Assembly (NCBI GenBank): GCA_032622095.1
Contig: CP136064.1
Span: forward strand, 247,163,827-247,227,826
From: Siphonodentalium dalli
Lineage: Eukaryota; Mollusca; Scaphopoda; Gadilida; Siphonodentaliidae
DNA: 64,000 nucleotides
Reading direction: 5' to 3'
Below the pieces are notes generated by a model that worked only from the letters and a program-made list of their open reading frames with translations, did no database searches and was not told the DNA's origin. The first letter of the stretch is position 1. Each line of letters begins with the position of its first letter. Of this stretch, positions 21,237 through 33,395 are shown piece after piece. A program made the translations under genes and the position numbers.

Positions 21237-24038
21237 CGGTTCAGGAACAAATGGCTCGTCCACATCGGCCTGGTGTCGCAACAGGTAATGTTTCACTATC
21301 AAAAGTTCAAACTTAGACCACATATCTCACTGCCTCAAGGAACTAGTACTATATTCTGCGAAGTTCCTGTACGTTCTCAGCACAATGATAAGAAATGGCG
21401 TAAAGCAACCCGTGTCTCGTCCATTGTAATTATCTTCTCAACACCCACGCATGTTGTAACGACTAACTGTCATATCTGTTGGACAAATCAGATTTTCCTG
21501 CAACAAAAGCTGTAGTGAACATTCAAATGCATATATGCTGCACTCTCGTGGTTTCCAACACCTCTCCATACTTGTACATAACGGCCCACCACACTGGCCA
21601 GGGGAGCCCACTTTAATCCAACTGTATTTATATGTCATGTGTATCGATCTCTCCTATACTTGGAGGTAACAAAGATATCTCTCTATACCCATTGTGTCTA
21701 AAGCTCTAGAGACAACGCTACGGACATCGTTGTCCATTTCAGATGTTTTTTTTATATACTACAGTGCCAAATGCATCACTCAAGATATATCTCACCAGAT
21801 TCATTCACCCCTCGTGTTCTTTTTGGGTGCAGGTATGATATACACCTCGCTATAATTCCCGAATGAAATGATTTTTCTGTTTGCTGTCTATTTGAACACT
21901 ATTCACATCGTTACATTTCCCGAATGGAAATTGTCCATTTAATAATTTATGTTTTCAGATTTTTATGCAAGCTTTTTTATTTTCAGACTGCCGAACAACG
22001 CAGCACAATGCATCTAATGGTCACACAGCTGGAAATGACAAGAGAGTGGTAACTCTTCACAACGCAGGATTGTGGAAGAAGTTCGATCAAATTGGTACAG
22101 AAATGCTTGTCACCAAAGTAGGCAGGTAGGTCTCCACCCTAGCATAATTTATGGAAATTGTTGGATTCATACAAGAATTGATATATTATATCTTAATTAT
22201 TTGAATATAGTTTTGGATTTTGTCTCTATAAATAGAACGAAGAAATACTTTTATATGGCATAAATTTCACCGGTAATGTTTGGACAATTTACAAGATGAA
22301 ATCTAACCAACTTGAAAACAAAATCAAGCGACAAACAATGAATATCGAGAATAACATGGTATATAATGGAATTAAAATCAGCTAGTCTATTAAACGCACC
22401 TATGTGATCATGGAACGCAGCTAGTCTAGAAGACGCACCATGCGGCAACCATGACACATAATATCGTGAAACACAGTTGATTGATAAATGCACGTACAAG
22501 CATGAATACATAGAAAGATACACTCGCGTGTGGTCGCCTCTTAATATGATGTAAACATATTTGGTTATTTTAGGGTTCTGAATATTTGTGATAACATTCT
22601 GTATCACGATTTTCTTTGCAGGCGGATGTTTCCATCACTATCATACTCCATTGAGGGCCTACATCCCACGACACAATACACCCTCTCTATCGACGTGACG
22701 ACAGTGGACGACTGTCGGTACAGATTTTACGATTCAGAGTGGTTAGCTTCCGGTAAAGGCGAGGGTCAGGTTCCCATGACAACATACGTCCATCCTGATT
22801 CCCCAGCACCCGGGTCATTCTGGATGCGAAAACCTGTCATGTTTCATAAGCTCAAACTGACAAATAACAAGAAATCGCAGCAAGGGAATGTAAGTACATG
22901 CTATTTTCGTTATGAGTTTGTTTTCGAATAAATAAGTTTCACTGGAACATTCAAATTAGCTTCGGTTATGTTTATATGCACATGCACGCGGTGTGGTCAA
23001 TGGGAAATGCTAACATAAGAATGTTCTGTTTAATATTAACCCATAATAGTGTATAATTCTGGATTCATCATTCATAATATGAATATACACACACTTTGCT
23101 GCTCTTAGGAGAGAGGCGTTTCTCAGTTATTATAAAACTTATTCCTTTTACTAATAAAGTATGTTTAAACCAATTGATCCATCAGTACAAATCTTGTCAG
23201 GATAGTTATATCAAGAAAGTCATCACTCACGATGGAGTGTTTGGAAGAACTTTGTCGATTGTGCGTTCTACCAATGACTGATTTACCAACGACTCATTAT
23301 TTGATAACAAAATCCAAATATGCTTATAGTTGAGACTGTTCAAAACAACTTATGTTTCTCGTCACAGATCATAGTGAACACGATGCAGAAGTACAAACCT
23401 CGTTTGCACATCACCACAGATATGCACAAATCGCATGCGCCGAACAAGACCTTTACCTTTGCTGAGACCACTTTCATTCCTGTCACGGCATATCAGAGCG
23501 AAGAGGTTAGTATTTATGTTAATCGCATGAACCCAAGTATTTTCACTGTCGTTGAAACAGGTCTGCTTTGTCATTTAGAAAGTAAATTATATAGCTATAG
23601 CTAGCGATTCTGAAGTAAAACGTGAATTCCGATTACAGATATCTAGACTAAATCACATTTTCGAGACAACATATGAGTACGTTTAAAACTTGATTGGACT
23701 TGTTTGATGAAAATGATTGAGTTTTGGACAACGCTGACGTCATCGCGGTAAGCAGATCATGATCTGAATATTTTCCCCCAAATGTTGCACAAACTTTTAT
23801 AACTTGTCATGACGTATTTCGATTTTGTTTCAGATGACCAAGCTGAAGATTGACAACAACCCATTTGCCAAAGGTTTTAGAGAAAGCAAAGACGAAAGGT
23901 GAGCATTGTCAGCTTTAAATTCAGTCCTGTTATTATTCTGTCGGATATTATGGCAATCGGATGCCCATAAATATCACAATTCTTTGCAACTAATTCTGGC
24001 GCTGACAGGATGATCAAACTGCCAGTAGTTAGTCACCG

Positions 24039-24539
24039 TTAAAGGCACGGTTGGCCTTAGTTGTCGAAAATATTCATATTTGTTCCAAACACCGTAAACA
24101 GACAAACATTATACGCATACAGTTTCGTTCATATATACCATGACCATCGCGTAAACAGCATGCTATCATACATACTTACTATATTTTACATAAGCAAGAG
24201 CCTGATTGTGTTACAGAAGACAGCACAGTGTCACCGGCTAATCACACACAAATGATATAAACGCTCTTTATTAGTTCCATATAAGGAATTCAGCAACAAA
24301 GAACGCTCTTTATGTTTACCATCATAATATAAACAAACACCAGAAAAGTAACTTTTTATGCTTTTGTTTACATAACAATGGTCAAACAAATGACAATAAC
24401 ATACTGTTTATGCGATATTTCTTATTTTTATACGGACAAAGTCTGTCTACATTTTGATGTTCTTTCTGTTTGTGGCGGTTTTTGATGGGTGGAAATATTT
24501 TCACAGGATACCCACCGCCAAGGCCAACCGTACCTTTAA
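24039..24539. mobile_element. 501-bp MITE with TTAA ends in intron 5 of copy B
   Basis: Terminal inverted repeats of ~16 bp (AGGCACGGTTGGCCTT and AAGGCCAACCGTACCT) are flanked on both sides by TTAA. The same insertion is in copy C (37,557-38,057) but not in copy A, whose intron reads straight across. The internal sequence is a relative of 2,505-2,960. TTAA target duplication is characteristic of piggyBac-type elements. Confidence 0.8.
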
Positions 24540-26265
24540 TGAACATAAACTTACCTAATGCTAGTCAACGCCATTGATATATTAAATAATAACAGAACTC
24601 TATTATATAATACAAAATCAAATTAAGAACACACAAGGAGTACGCCACTATATAACGCGAATGAACTCGGTTATAATTTTAACACCAGCCAGTTCTTCAT
24701 GGTTGTCCTCTATTGTTGACGTTGGGCGTCTGGTGCCTGTTCCACATCTCACATTGAAATGAAATAAAATATTACTTTTTCAGTTCTCGAACAGTGACCA
24801 AGAAACGACACAGATCAGGGTCTGATGATCAGAAAGGTATGTACTTATATGTCCGATGTCCGTGACTGTAGATCGTGTTGGTATCTACCTATTGCTGACA
24901 TTTCAATGTCAACATGAACAATAAACCAGAAGAAATCAAAATCTTTAGTTAATATCAAGGAACAATTCCTAACAATTATTCTAGTACACTTAACTATATC
25001 TATATAAATGCTATTGAAAGATATTCTTTTGTCGAATAATGTCAAAGTATTTGTGGTGGATAGAATAAAAAATAAATCATCGAAATGGAACACTCCTTGT
25101 AGCGGAAGCATTACTATTATTTTTAATTTGACATTCATGTAATTAAATTTTGTGTTGGTGGTAAATTCAACTCCGCGGGGTTCACGGTGGATTAATTTTG
25201 AACATTCAATCTATACTGTATTATCCTATGTCTACGCGTTACAATTGAAATCCTATAGAACCATTTCAATCTTATGTTTTTCCATATTGCAGCTATTCAT
25301 CCAGAGAGCAAAAGAAGAGCCATAGAAACTATCCATACACAACACTCGCAACAGACAAGTGATTCATCAGATTCGACAACACAGTCTCTGGATTCACCGC
25401 CATGGATATCTGCGTGGGACAGTCGAATCCTTCCACCATTCGCAACGTCATCACCCGCATTCTCCAGGACGATTGCGGTGACGACAGCAGATATATAGTC
25501 AATTCCACGTATTCATCAACGTCTCGATCAGTTCTCGCAGAAAACGAGTTTTCATTTCCACAGCTGTCAACGCTGGGCTGGCCGTCTCCAATAGCAACGC
25601 ATGACATTGACCGACTGGAAGCACATCTATTCGACATCTCAACGAACAAAGACGACATCACCTTACCTACATGTATCACAGGAGACGATGATTCAGATAT
25701 ATCACCCGATAGCCTGATACCTACCCTCGGTATGTGGAGTTCCCCACCAGATTGTGACATCACCAAAGACTCGCAAATCGACACCACCGAGAGCTACTGT
25801 TATAGTGATATCAAAGAGAACGTGGGGCCATTAGAGGATGCGCTTCGATTGTCAGAGAACTGTAACCACGACATCCTCCGCGAAGCCATGTCCATAGTGC
25901 TCGCTCCCAGCGGATTTGCCTATATGTGAGATATCAATATCTACAGTCATACTTCCGTTCTGACTCTCACCGACTGTGTACCAATATGTGTTTTTCTATA
26001 TTTAGCGCTGGTTTTCGGCCACCAAATTAAATGTCCTATGTGGTTTGAGAAGAATTCACTCACCAAAAACTTGTTGACAGGACAGGGATTTAGAGCGATA
26101 TGCCTTGCTGGAGATTTTTACATTCTTTGTTTCTTTCAATATTGCCGACCACATAATTATACATTTCCGCAAAGATCAGTGCATATCCATGTTCATATAC
26201 CATGACATCGTTCATCTTTTTATTCATGTACATACACATTTATTGTTGTTATTGTTATAGTGCTG

Positions 26266-26271
26266 AATAAA
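26266..26271 (+). terminator. polyadenylation signal of T-box copy B
   Basis: AATAAA in the conserved TGCTGAATAAATAC block, 337 bases after the original-frame stop. Confidence 0.65.
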
Positions 26272-26624
26272 TACTTAAACGTCAATTATTATTTGGTTGA
26301 GTAAATGTATAATGTGATAATCGTTACGAATCTGACCTTCAGGACTATAATCCGAAAAACTGACAAACTATGCTTTCCGAGCGATCCTGAAGTTCGGGTA
26401 AAGTGTACCATTGTTACCTTCCCACATTCTTATATTCATCGTATAATGGAACCAAATATCTTACTTGAATTGTTCCAATATGTCATATATATGTACAATG
26501 TGTTGATGATTTGACTACTGGACTATTCCAACAATTGCAACGCCAAGTGTGGCATATGCCCCCCGACGCTCAGTTTAGAGAGTGGGCAATGGATGGATTT
26601 TTTAATTGTCTAATCCAAGAAGTG

Positions 26625-26995
26625 GGTATATCTTTTCCCACTAAACTGGGCTATCAATACACCAAAGCAAACCCAATCCGATGATCCATGTCCAATGTAC
26701 AAGCTGAAGTGTTCATACATGTATGCAGAGACAAAATAATAAATTCCCAAGTCAAACAAGGGCTGTAACTCTGGTAAAAATGAATGGACGAAAACTGTAG
26801 TAAATCTGTATCCTTTCACCCGAGCTGTGCTATCAACATACCAACGCACAGCGGAATCAGAATACCATTGCCCATGCATGTTACAAGCTGAAATGTTCTT
26901 TCAGACACAATTCACAAATATCCAAGTCAAACAAGGGTCGTAACTCTGGTAAAAAATGAATGGACGAAAGCCATGTAACGTACGGAAAATCCAAT
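26625..26995. repeat. tandem ~190-bp dispersed repeat in unit B
   Basis: Two copies share ACAAGCTGAARTGTTC, CAAGTCAAACAAGGG and TAACTCTGGTAAAAA-ATGAATGGACG in the same order. A further copy follows unit A (15,030-15,120), and the pair recurs in unit C (40,150-40,510). I associate this repeat type with mollusc genomes. The long antisense frames over it are not genes. Confidence 0.6.
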
Positions 26996-27264
26996 TTTAA
27001 AGAGCGCCTCACAAGTACGCTCTGGTGAGAGCGGACGGACGGACGGATGAAGTTCTCCAATATATACCACCAAATCCTCTTTCGGAGGTCGGGGGCATAA
27101 CTTAGCGGGTAAGCCCACAATACGATGGTTGTTTAGAAATATCAGTGGACGAATAGGGTACCGTACTACGTCACTAGAGACATTGAGTGCTAATAAACAG
27201 ACATAAGCACACCAAGTAAACTAAACTATTCCTCTCCGAGGATCATCGTCATCTAAGAGGCCAT

Positions 27265-27450
27265 CCTGTTCTAAAAAAATCAGCATAATACGGCTTATTT
27301 TATAACTGCGCGAAATAAGCTCATAGTTGTATTATTTGAAAACTAAAATACGCTCTATATGGGCCTAAACAAGGGTTATTGAAACAGCCCTATGTGGGAT
27401 TATTTGAATATAAAATAAGCCCGTGATGTGCTTATTTTCAAGAGAACAGG
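27265..27450. mobile_element. 186-bp foldback MITE, unit B
   Basis: The ends CCTGTTCT and AGAACAGG are inverted, and inner arms CGGCTTATTTTATA and TATAAAATAAGCCCG pair too. Unit C has the same element at 40,832-41,023 with a small length difference in its A-run. Confidence 0.65.
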
Positions 27451-27921
27451 CAGGAAAATAACACGAATAAACCAACTCAACAGGGGTATACTCTTTATAT
27501 TGTGTTTTCACTGTGACACGAGAATGTGATGAACCAATGGACTGGTAGTAATTTCGAAACAGTTTTCTTGTAACAGCATTTATCACATAATTATTATTAT
27601 TATCCTTTAATTTCCTCCAATATCATGAAGAGTCACAAAAGAGTCTACATGGGACCTGGGCCACACATCTGCGAGGTGTTTTGGTTTTGGTAAAAACGGG
27701 TCACTCGTTGATCACGTGCATACATGGGACCAGTCCGTGTTGTTTCGGACATATCGAAATATTCAGATTCAACGGCGATCAGTGCATGTTATCGCGTTTT
27801 TGAGCGTCGTTAACGCGTTATTTTGTGCGCGACGGTATTGTGCGTCGTGGTTAAAACACGCTCAACGGCGCATTTCCAGTTGATTGCATTATGTGGGATC
27901 AATTGTGCTCTAAGTCGGCCA

Positions 27922-28000
27922 GAGCACGCGAATAGTTCTTTACCAGAATAAATATCGTCTTCGACTTGATTGATTCTGGTAAAGAACAATTCTTGTGCTC
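27922..28000. repeat. 79-bp hairpin, unit B
   Basis: The arm starting GAGCACGCGAATAGTTCTTTACCAG pairs with the arm ending CTGGTAAAGAACAATTCTTGTGCTC. The loop is about 25 bases. It is conserved in unit C at 41,496-41,574. Confidence 0.8.
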
Positions 28001-28789
28001 TAACCCTTACATAGGGCGTATATGAGGGGAAACAGTTTCTAGATGAATTCAACCTCATTTAAAATGCAGAACAAGCTGTGCCATGCCACCCATCAGCAAA
28101 CCAGATTTTACAAGTAAACAAACTGTCAACTAATCGATGTGATAGCTGTATATGAATGGACTCGCGACATTGAAATGGAGACGTGACGTTTGGAACTTTG
28201 AACATTATTGAATTTCTCAGACAGTTAACGCGGAATCATAAAGCACGGCGCAAATCGCGTGGGGACATAAGGCCTCGCCGTTTGATCGGGATAGAAACCA
28301 CACGCAAGGGATTATTCGCTTAGTGAAAATCCCCGCCTTGTAGCTGATCCCGGAATTGCCTGCATGGTGGTAGAGCTAGGGTTGTAATCACTCGAGTCTT
28401 AAGTTAAGGATACTATTAATCCACATCCATAGTTACATCAACAACCACTCAAACGGGTTTGGCAAAAAAAAAAAACACGTACACTGTATGATATGTATTA
28501 AGGGGCAGACGCACGTTTTGCATAAATCCAAGCAAAATTGCATATTTTTCAACAAAGAATTTATTTGGATCTATCTGATGAAATATCTTAAATTTCACAT
28601 ATCCTCATCTTCATCGTGTATATAATTTGAACAATTATTAAGAAAATACAAAAGCATTGGATTTTAATACATTTGAAGGGTTGAAACTATTACTTTATTT
28701 TTGTTCCTTTATGTGCAAAGAACTTAAAACATAATTAATAATTTCAAACAACAAGCCACTCAACAAATAGCTTATTAACTTGGCTTTAA

Positions 28790-30134
28790 AGGGACACTTT
28801 GATTATTGCGACATAACCAAGATGCGGGCCCCGTTGGTTCAGAGTGCCCGGATGAAGATAATTAATCGAGTGTGCTTCTCGCAGTGCGAGCTAACTGCAT
28901 GGCCTCCTAATAGCTATAGCCTGATACCGGAGTACGATGCGTATGTCTCTTTGGAAAGCAGACGAAATTCCTAAACGATGTACATCTGTTAGGAATTTCG
29001 TCGGCTTTTCAAAGAGACAGGCTATTTGGCCATGCGTTTGTCACAACACACCTGTTTCTTGCGTGCATGCATAATTCGTGTTTTATTGATAGTAATGATG
29101 AAAAGAGTAATGGCTTGTATTAATCGAATAATATAAATGAAGTTAGTTTGCCGCATCGTAATCAGGATGGACTCTATTTTACCTATGCAGATACGGACTG
29201 TTCATTCTTGAAAGTGCAGCCTATACTCGTATAGTAAAACTCGAAATTATGCTTTCAAGATTCATATCAAGGCGACGTCCAGTCGCGGGATGTTGGTCAG
29301 TTTCTGTGCCGAGGCTAGGGACATACACTAGCGATGGCGGGGTTGTTGACGGGGTGTCACGCGTGCAAAGATATACATGTAGTGACATTAGCACTAACCT
29401 TTACTAATAAAAATAAATTGAGTTCGTGTGTCAGTCCGGAAAAAGGCGACAAAACGACTTAACCCCTCTGAAAATGTGGACATAGGGTCATATCATGCAC
29501 GTAACCCGGGGATTAAGGGCGCTAATAATGTTTATGACTTTGGCTATATATAGGCGATCAAACGGAGTGGCAGATCGGCAGATTAAAAAAAAATCAAAAT
29601 GTTTTTGAATTTGGGAATAGATTTTTACAATTTGTTTTGCTTCATCCTATTTTATGGATGTTAGTGTTGAAGACTATTATAATATTTAAGGAAGGGGCAG
29701 TCCTGTCAACAAATTTGGTATTTTGAAAAAAAAATGATTTTGAAGCCATTTTCACCAAGCTTGGTGTTATTTCTTTAAAATGGGGAATTTGACCCTAAAT
29801 ATAATATAATAAAAAAAAAATTCCCGGACCCCTGTGTCTTATATATATGTACTTTTAGTATCATGACCAATTTGTGCCAGGGGCCAGTGGTAGTACTATT
29901 CATGTGTGTTTCCGAATACGTTGTTCGAATAAATAGGATTATCATTATTTGTGGCTGAGACATGAGAAGCTGCATAATTTGATAAATAAAACGCTATTTC
30001 AGAATGCATTTTAGCTCAAGCTGCTGAACATGAAAATTCAAGTTGAGATATTGCCAATTTTCCATGGGTTGGTATCCATCGCCAGTGGTTTCCGAACATA
30101 AGTACGTCCGTCGACAATTTCCATTGGCATAGGC
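28790..30134. other. unique spacer between duplicated units B and C
   Basis: This 1.35 kb is not repeated elsewhere in the window. It holds a large nested hairpin (28,897-29,036) with inner arms GTCTCTTTGGAAAGC...TTTTCAAAGAGAC and outer arms GCATGGCC...GGCCATGC. No gene is recognisable. Confidence 0.6.
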
Positions 30135-30621
30135 TACAACATGATAGATCATCTTAAGAATTTTGTTGACGAAAGCAAATTCTCATCAAAACAGTCTTGG
30201 AGAAATATCGTCCGTTTATCTGTAAGAGCGTATGATGAAACAAAATGGCTCTCCACTATTAACTCTGAATTGTCCTTATCCAAATATGGTTCAATACAGT
30301 ATAACCTAGCTCCACCCATGCTATGAAGAACATGTTAACTCTATCCCGATGAGAATATTTTCAACCACATGTTAGCAAGGACAATTGCACATACTGCCTA
30401 TGCAGCAAGACGCTGGTGTCTGTCGCCTTTGTGCGTCCAACTATTCTTGTTTAATTGAGCATATAATCTTACATTGCAATTCTCTGTCAGCTCTCAGAAA
30501 TGGAATATGGTATGGTATCATAAACGTATATGGAATTGAGGCCTTCATAATACTTGATGCATTGCCCCAAGCCCGGCAAACCATACAGCTTGCCACATTT
30601 ATGGGGTCACTTCCCATCTGA
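30135..30621 (+). pseudogene. duplicated LINE tail at left edge of unit C
   Basis: Matches 16,961-17,445. One base change turns the TGG of the copy at 17,153 into a stop here (30,324-30,326). It ends with the same Cys/His knuckle (CRLCASNYSCLIEHIILHC) and GSLPI stop. Confidence 0.8.
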
Positions 30622-30792
30622 ACTGACTGTATTTTCTCTCAGATCAACACTAGACTTCAGGTTCTTCACGAAAGCTGCAATTAAGCTATGGTGACAACAC
30701 GGAATATTAATATCTTGGGTTTGTTTTATATAGCCCAAAACATAGTACATTGGAATAATGTGTGTATTATAACGAGTACGATTTGTGTGCTC

Positions 30793-30794
<2 letters not shown>

Positions 30795-30849
<55 letters not shown>

Positions 30850-30876
30850 GACGGAGAGTGTGCGAGAACGAGAGAG

Positions 30877-30916
<40 letters not shown>

Positions 30917-30953
30917 GGAGAAACAGACAGAGGGAGAGATATTCGGAGAGAGA
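30795..30953. repeat. GA-rich microsatellite, unit C
   Basis: Expanded relative to 17,621-17,740 in unit B. Frames encoding Arg-Glu or Ser-Leu runs on either strand are low-complexity artefacts. Confidence 0.95.
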
Positions 30954-32770
30954 CGATGATTTTTAGGTGTGAGCGTGTGCGTATACAAGGGTGTGGCTAG
31001 GAGAGAGTATTCGTTGGTTTATTACTTGATTGTGATGTAATTTGTCCTTGTAATGTATACCATCTTGTAAATATGTTGACCTTCATGTGTCTATGTTTCC
31101 TATGTATATTTGTTTGTGTTAAATAACTCTTCATTTATGGAGGACAATTAAAGATATATAAACAAGGGCTGTGTGAGCATTGTAAGTAATTTAACATTTT
31201 CTCTACTAAATACTTCCCTTATAGGTGAGCAATAGAGAAAAAGGACCACATTAAAGGCGTTTAATGCACATGCATACAGAAGGGATTGTTATACACCAAT
31301 GGAAAGCTTACGATATGGCCGTTACTATTGGCCCTGTTGTACTGATCAAATCTGGTAAGAAAATGTTGAAATTCCTGTTTCCATATGCAAACTTGGAAAA
31401 CGGGTACACCACAGCGTATACTTGGCCTGGGTATGATTTGTTGATATATATATACTTGTATCAGAAGAACCTACATAGTGCTCCATCATCTGGTATGTTT
31501 CTAGGTCAAGCTCACACTTAAAGGTCAAGGTCATTCTGGAAAAGTTGAAAAACTGCATTTGTTTATTCTAAATCACACAACAATGTCATATTAATACAAA
31601 TTGTTCTGTGTTATTGGAAGAAATAATATATCAATAAATAATCACTGATCAATTATGAACAAAATGGTGAGTTACATTCCAGTTAATGTGATATTTTAAT
31701 CTCAGAAGGAGCTTCAAAATAGGTGGGGGTTCTTTCACATTAGGGACATTATGTTCCCGAAAGCTACACATGTTTATGGGACTGAAGTGTATGATAAATG
31801 TCTTAGTGTTTTGGTGTCAAGTTAATTATGTATATCGGAAAAGGGATTTGGTTACTATGGCAACGGGGACGTATACATTTGCTTTATGCTGATAATATAT
31901 CTAAATGGAATGCCTCATCTTACTATGAGTCAAGTTCTTTACACAACCAATGATCTTCCATGTCATGCACACAAGCACTTTATGTGAGGCCAAATTCACA
32001 TTTAATAATTAATTGCGCTTAACCGCAATTCATGGTTATATGTAACTAAACACCCCTGGTGAATAAATAGGTTTTATCCATAACTTAGCCTTAACTCATA
32101 TTGACATATCATCTCTTGTTTTCATTGGTTTGGATGGGTATGGAACTTGCCCAACTTCTTTATCAAAATGGCTGACTCGCAATAGTATTACCTTCTGTTT
32201 TAGTCGGGGTGACTCGTGATAGCATTGTATTATCGTCTGTATTAGTTGGGGCTACTCGCGGTAGCATTACCTTCTGTGTTAGTTGGGGCGACTTTGATTT
32301 TCTTCAATTTTCCAGTACACAGGCACACCATATGTGGGAAGCAAGTCCTCAGTGACACCACATTCGCGCTATATGACCATAGAAATACTATAGATCTGTG
32401 CAAGAGATGCTGATTTAATAAAAAACACTAGAGCTCAAAGACAGAGACACCAAAACTCCAGGAATGAGACACCAATTTTCGGGCAGGGATGCTGATAATA
32501 TGAAAATATGTTTTTTTTCCTCCCTGATTTAAGTCAACAAGTAAACCATATGAGGTAAGCAAGCCCTCATGAAGTGACACCACATTCATGCTATATGACC
32601 ACAGTGGCCCAAATTTGTGCAAAAATACTTAAACAAATTATAAAAAAAAAATACTAGAGTTCCGGGAAGGAGATATCAATTCTTTGGATATAGGGATTCT
32701 GATAATATGTAATTAGGGATTATCATTGCTGTACATGTTCTCACAGTTGACTGTTGAATACTCAGGCTAA

Positions 32771-33133
32771 TTAACACTTTACCCAACAGAATGGCCCTAT
32801 GCCAATGCATTCTCTTATATATGCGAGTCGACCATAGGTCGCCTCGCATATATAAGAGAATGCATTGGCTTAACACATTAAAAATTATAAAATTGTTAAA
32901 GAATGTAAGACAAAAATGGTAAAAAGTGTTAAAAAAAAGATTGTTTTTAGGCCAATGCATTCTCTTATATATGCGAGGCGATCTATGGTCGACTCGCATA
33001 TATAAGAGAATGCATTGGCACAGGGCATAACTGTAACTATGTGTTATGGTGTTATTGAGACAGACCGAAGATATTTTAGGCTGTTGAAGCTTTATTTGGC
33101 CGGTTTTGGCCGGTTTGTTGGGTAAAGGGTTAA
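32771..33133. mobile_element. TTAA-flanked MITE with two long hairpins, private to unit C
   Basis: TTAA at 32,771 and 33,130 flank inverted ends CACTTTACCCAACA and TGTTGGGTAAAGGG. Unit B has a single TTAA at 19,613 and nothing else, which is a clean empty site. Inside are two ~69-bp palindromes beginning GCCAATGCATTCTCTTATAT. The TTAA duplication and CCCTTT-type ends fit a piggyBac-type non-autonomous element. No coding capacity. Confidence 0.88.
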
Positions 33134-33224
33134 ACAGGTTATAATTAGCCCAATGCTCCTCTTGTGTCGCTAGGTGATACACCAGGTCATGCCAATAGTT
33201 TAGGGGTAGGTTAGATAGTAGTTA

Positions 33225-33395
33225 CAATTACGCTTAAGCGCAATTAATTTCGCTTAAGCGTAATGAATTTCGCTTAAACGCAATTGATTGCGCTTAAGCG
33301 CAATTCATTACGCTTAAGTATAAATGCATAATTAGGCAATGTTCAGATAATAAGTTCAACAACGACCGTTTGTTGAACTTGTTATCTGAACATTT
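33225..33395. repeat. GCTTAAGCG palindromic cluster and hairpin, unit C
   Basis: Counterpart of 19,705-19,876. The hairpin loop has lost one A relative to unit B. Confidence 0.85.

Larger units (their letters stand above)
21056..25929 (+). pseudogene. T-box transcription factor, copy B, frameshifted in last exon
   Basis: Exons: 21,056-21,284; 21,987-22,125; 22,622-22,889; 23,368-23,505; 23,834-23,898; 24,784-24,836; 25,293 onward. Exons 1-6 are intact and keep the full T-box (~97-280), with exon 3, 4 and 5 translations identical to copy C. In exon 7 seven bases present in C (38,989-38,995) are missing at 25,470/25,471, at a GAC repeat. The frame then ends at the TAG at 25,496-25,498, giving 365 aa instead of 511 and removing most of the acidic tail. 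The original frame downstream is still open to the TGA at 25,927, so the lesion is very recent, or is a polymorphism or assembly error. A truncated product could still bind DNA and act as a competitor; that is inference. Confidence 0.85.
16961..28789. repeat. segmental duplication unit B (~11.8 kb)
   Basis: Co-linear and nearly identical to 30,135-41,806. It starts at TACAACATGATAG inside the LINE tail and ends at CTTTAA. It contains T-box copy B with its flanks, microsatellites, hairpins and MITEs. Relative to C it lacks a 359-bp MITE, keeps a ~63-bp and a ~565-bp segment deleted in C, and carries the exon-7 frameshift. Confidence 0.95.

Noticed and set aside
21019-21323. Antisense and alternative-frame repeats (DGKMDAHDGCV, HTPVMCVH types) over T-box exon 1, also at 34,535-34,839
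   Set aside because: Because the minisatellite unit is 33 bp, every frame stays open; only the + frame splices into the T-box.
26610-27120. Antisense frames of 63-89 aa in the 3' flank of the T-box units
   Set aside because: They lie in a tandem dispersed repeat and are altered by small indels between units B and C.
28350-28420. tRNA-like string TGGTGGTAGAGC
   Set aside because: No B box or acceptor stem can be drawn around it.
30688-31000. Reading frames rich in Arg-Glu or Ser-Leu on both strands (also 17,552-17,770)
   Set aside because: They are translations of a GA microsatellite.
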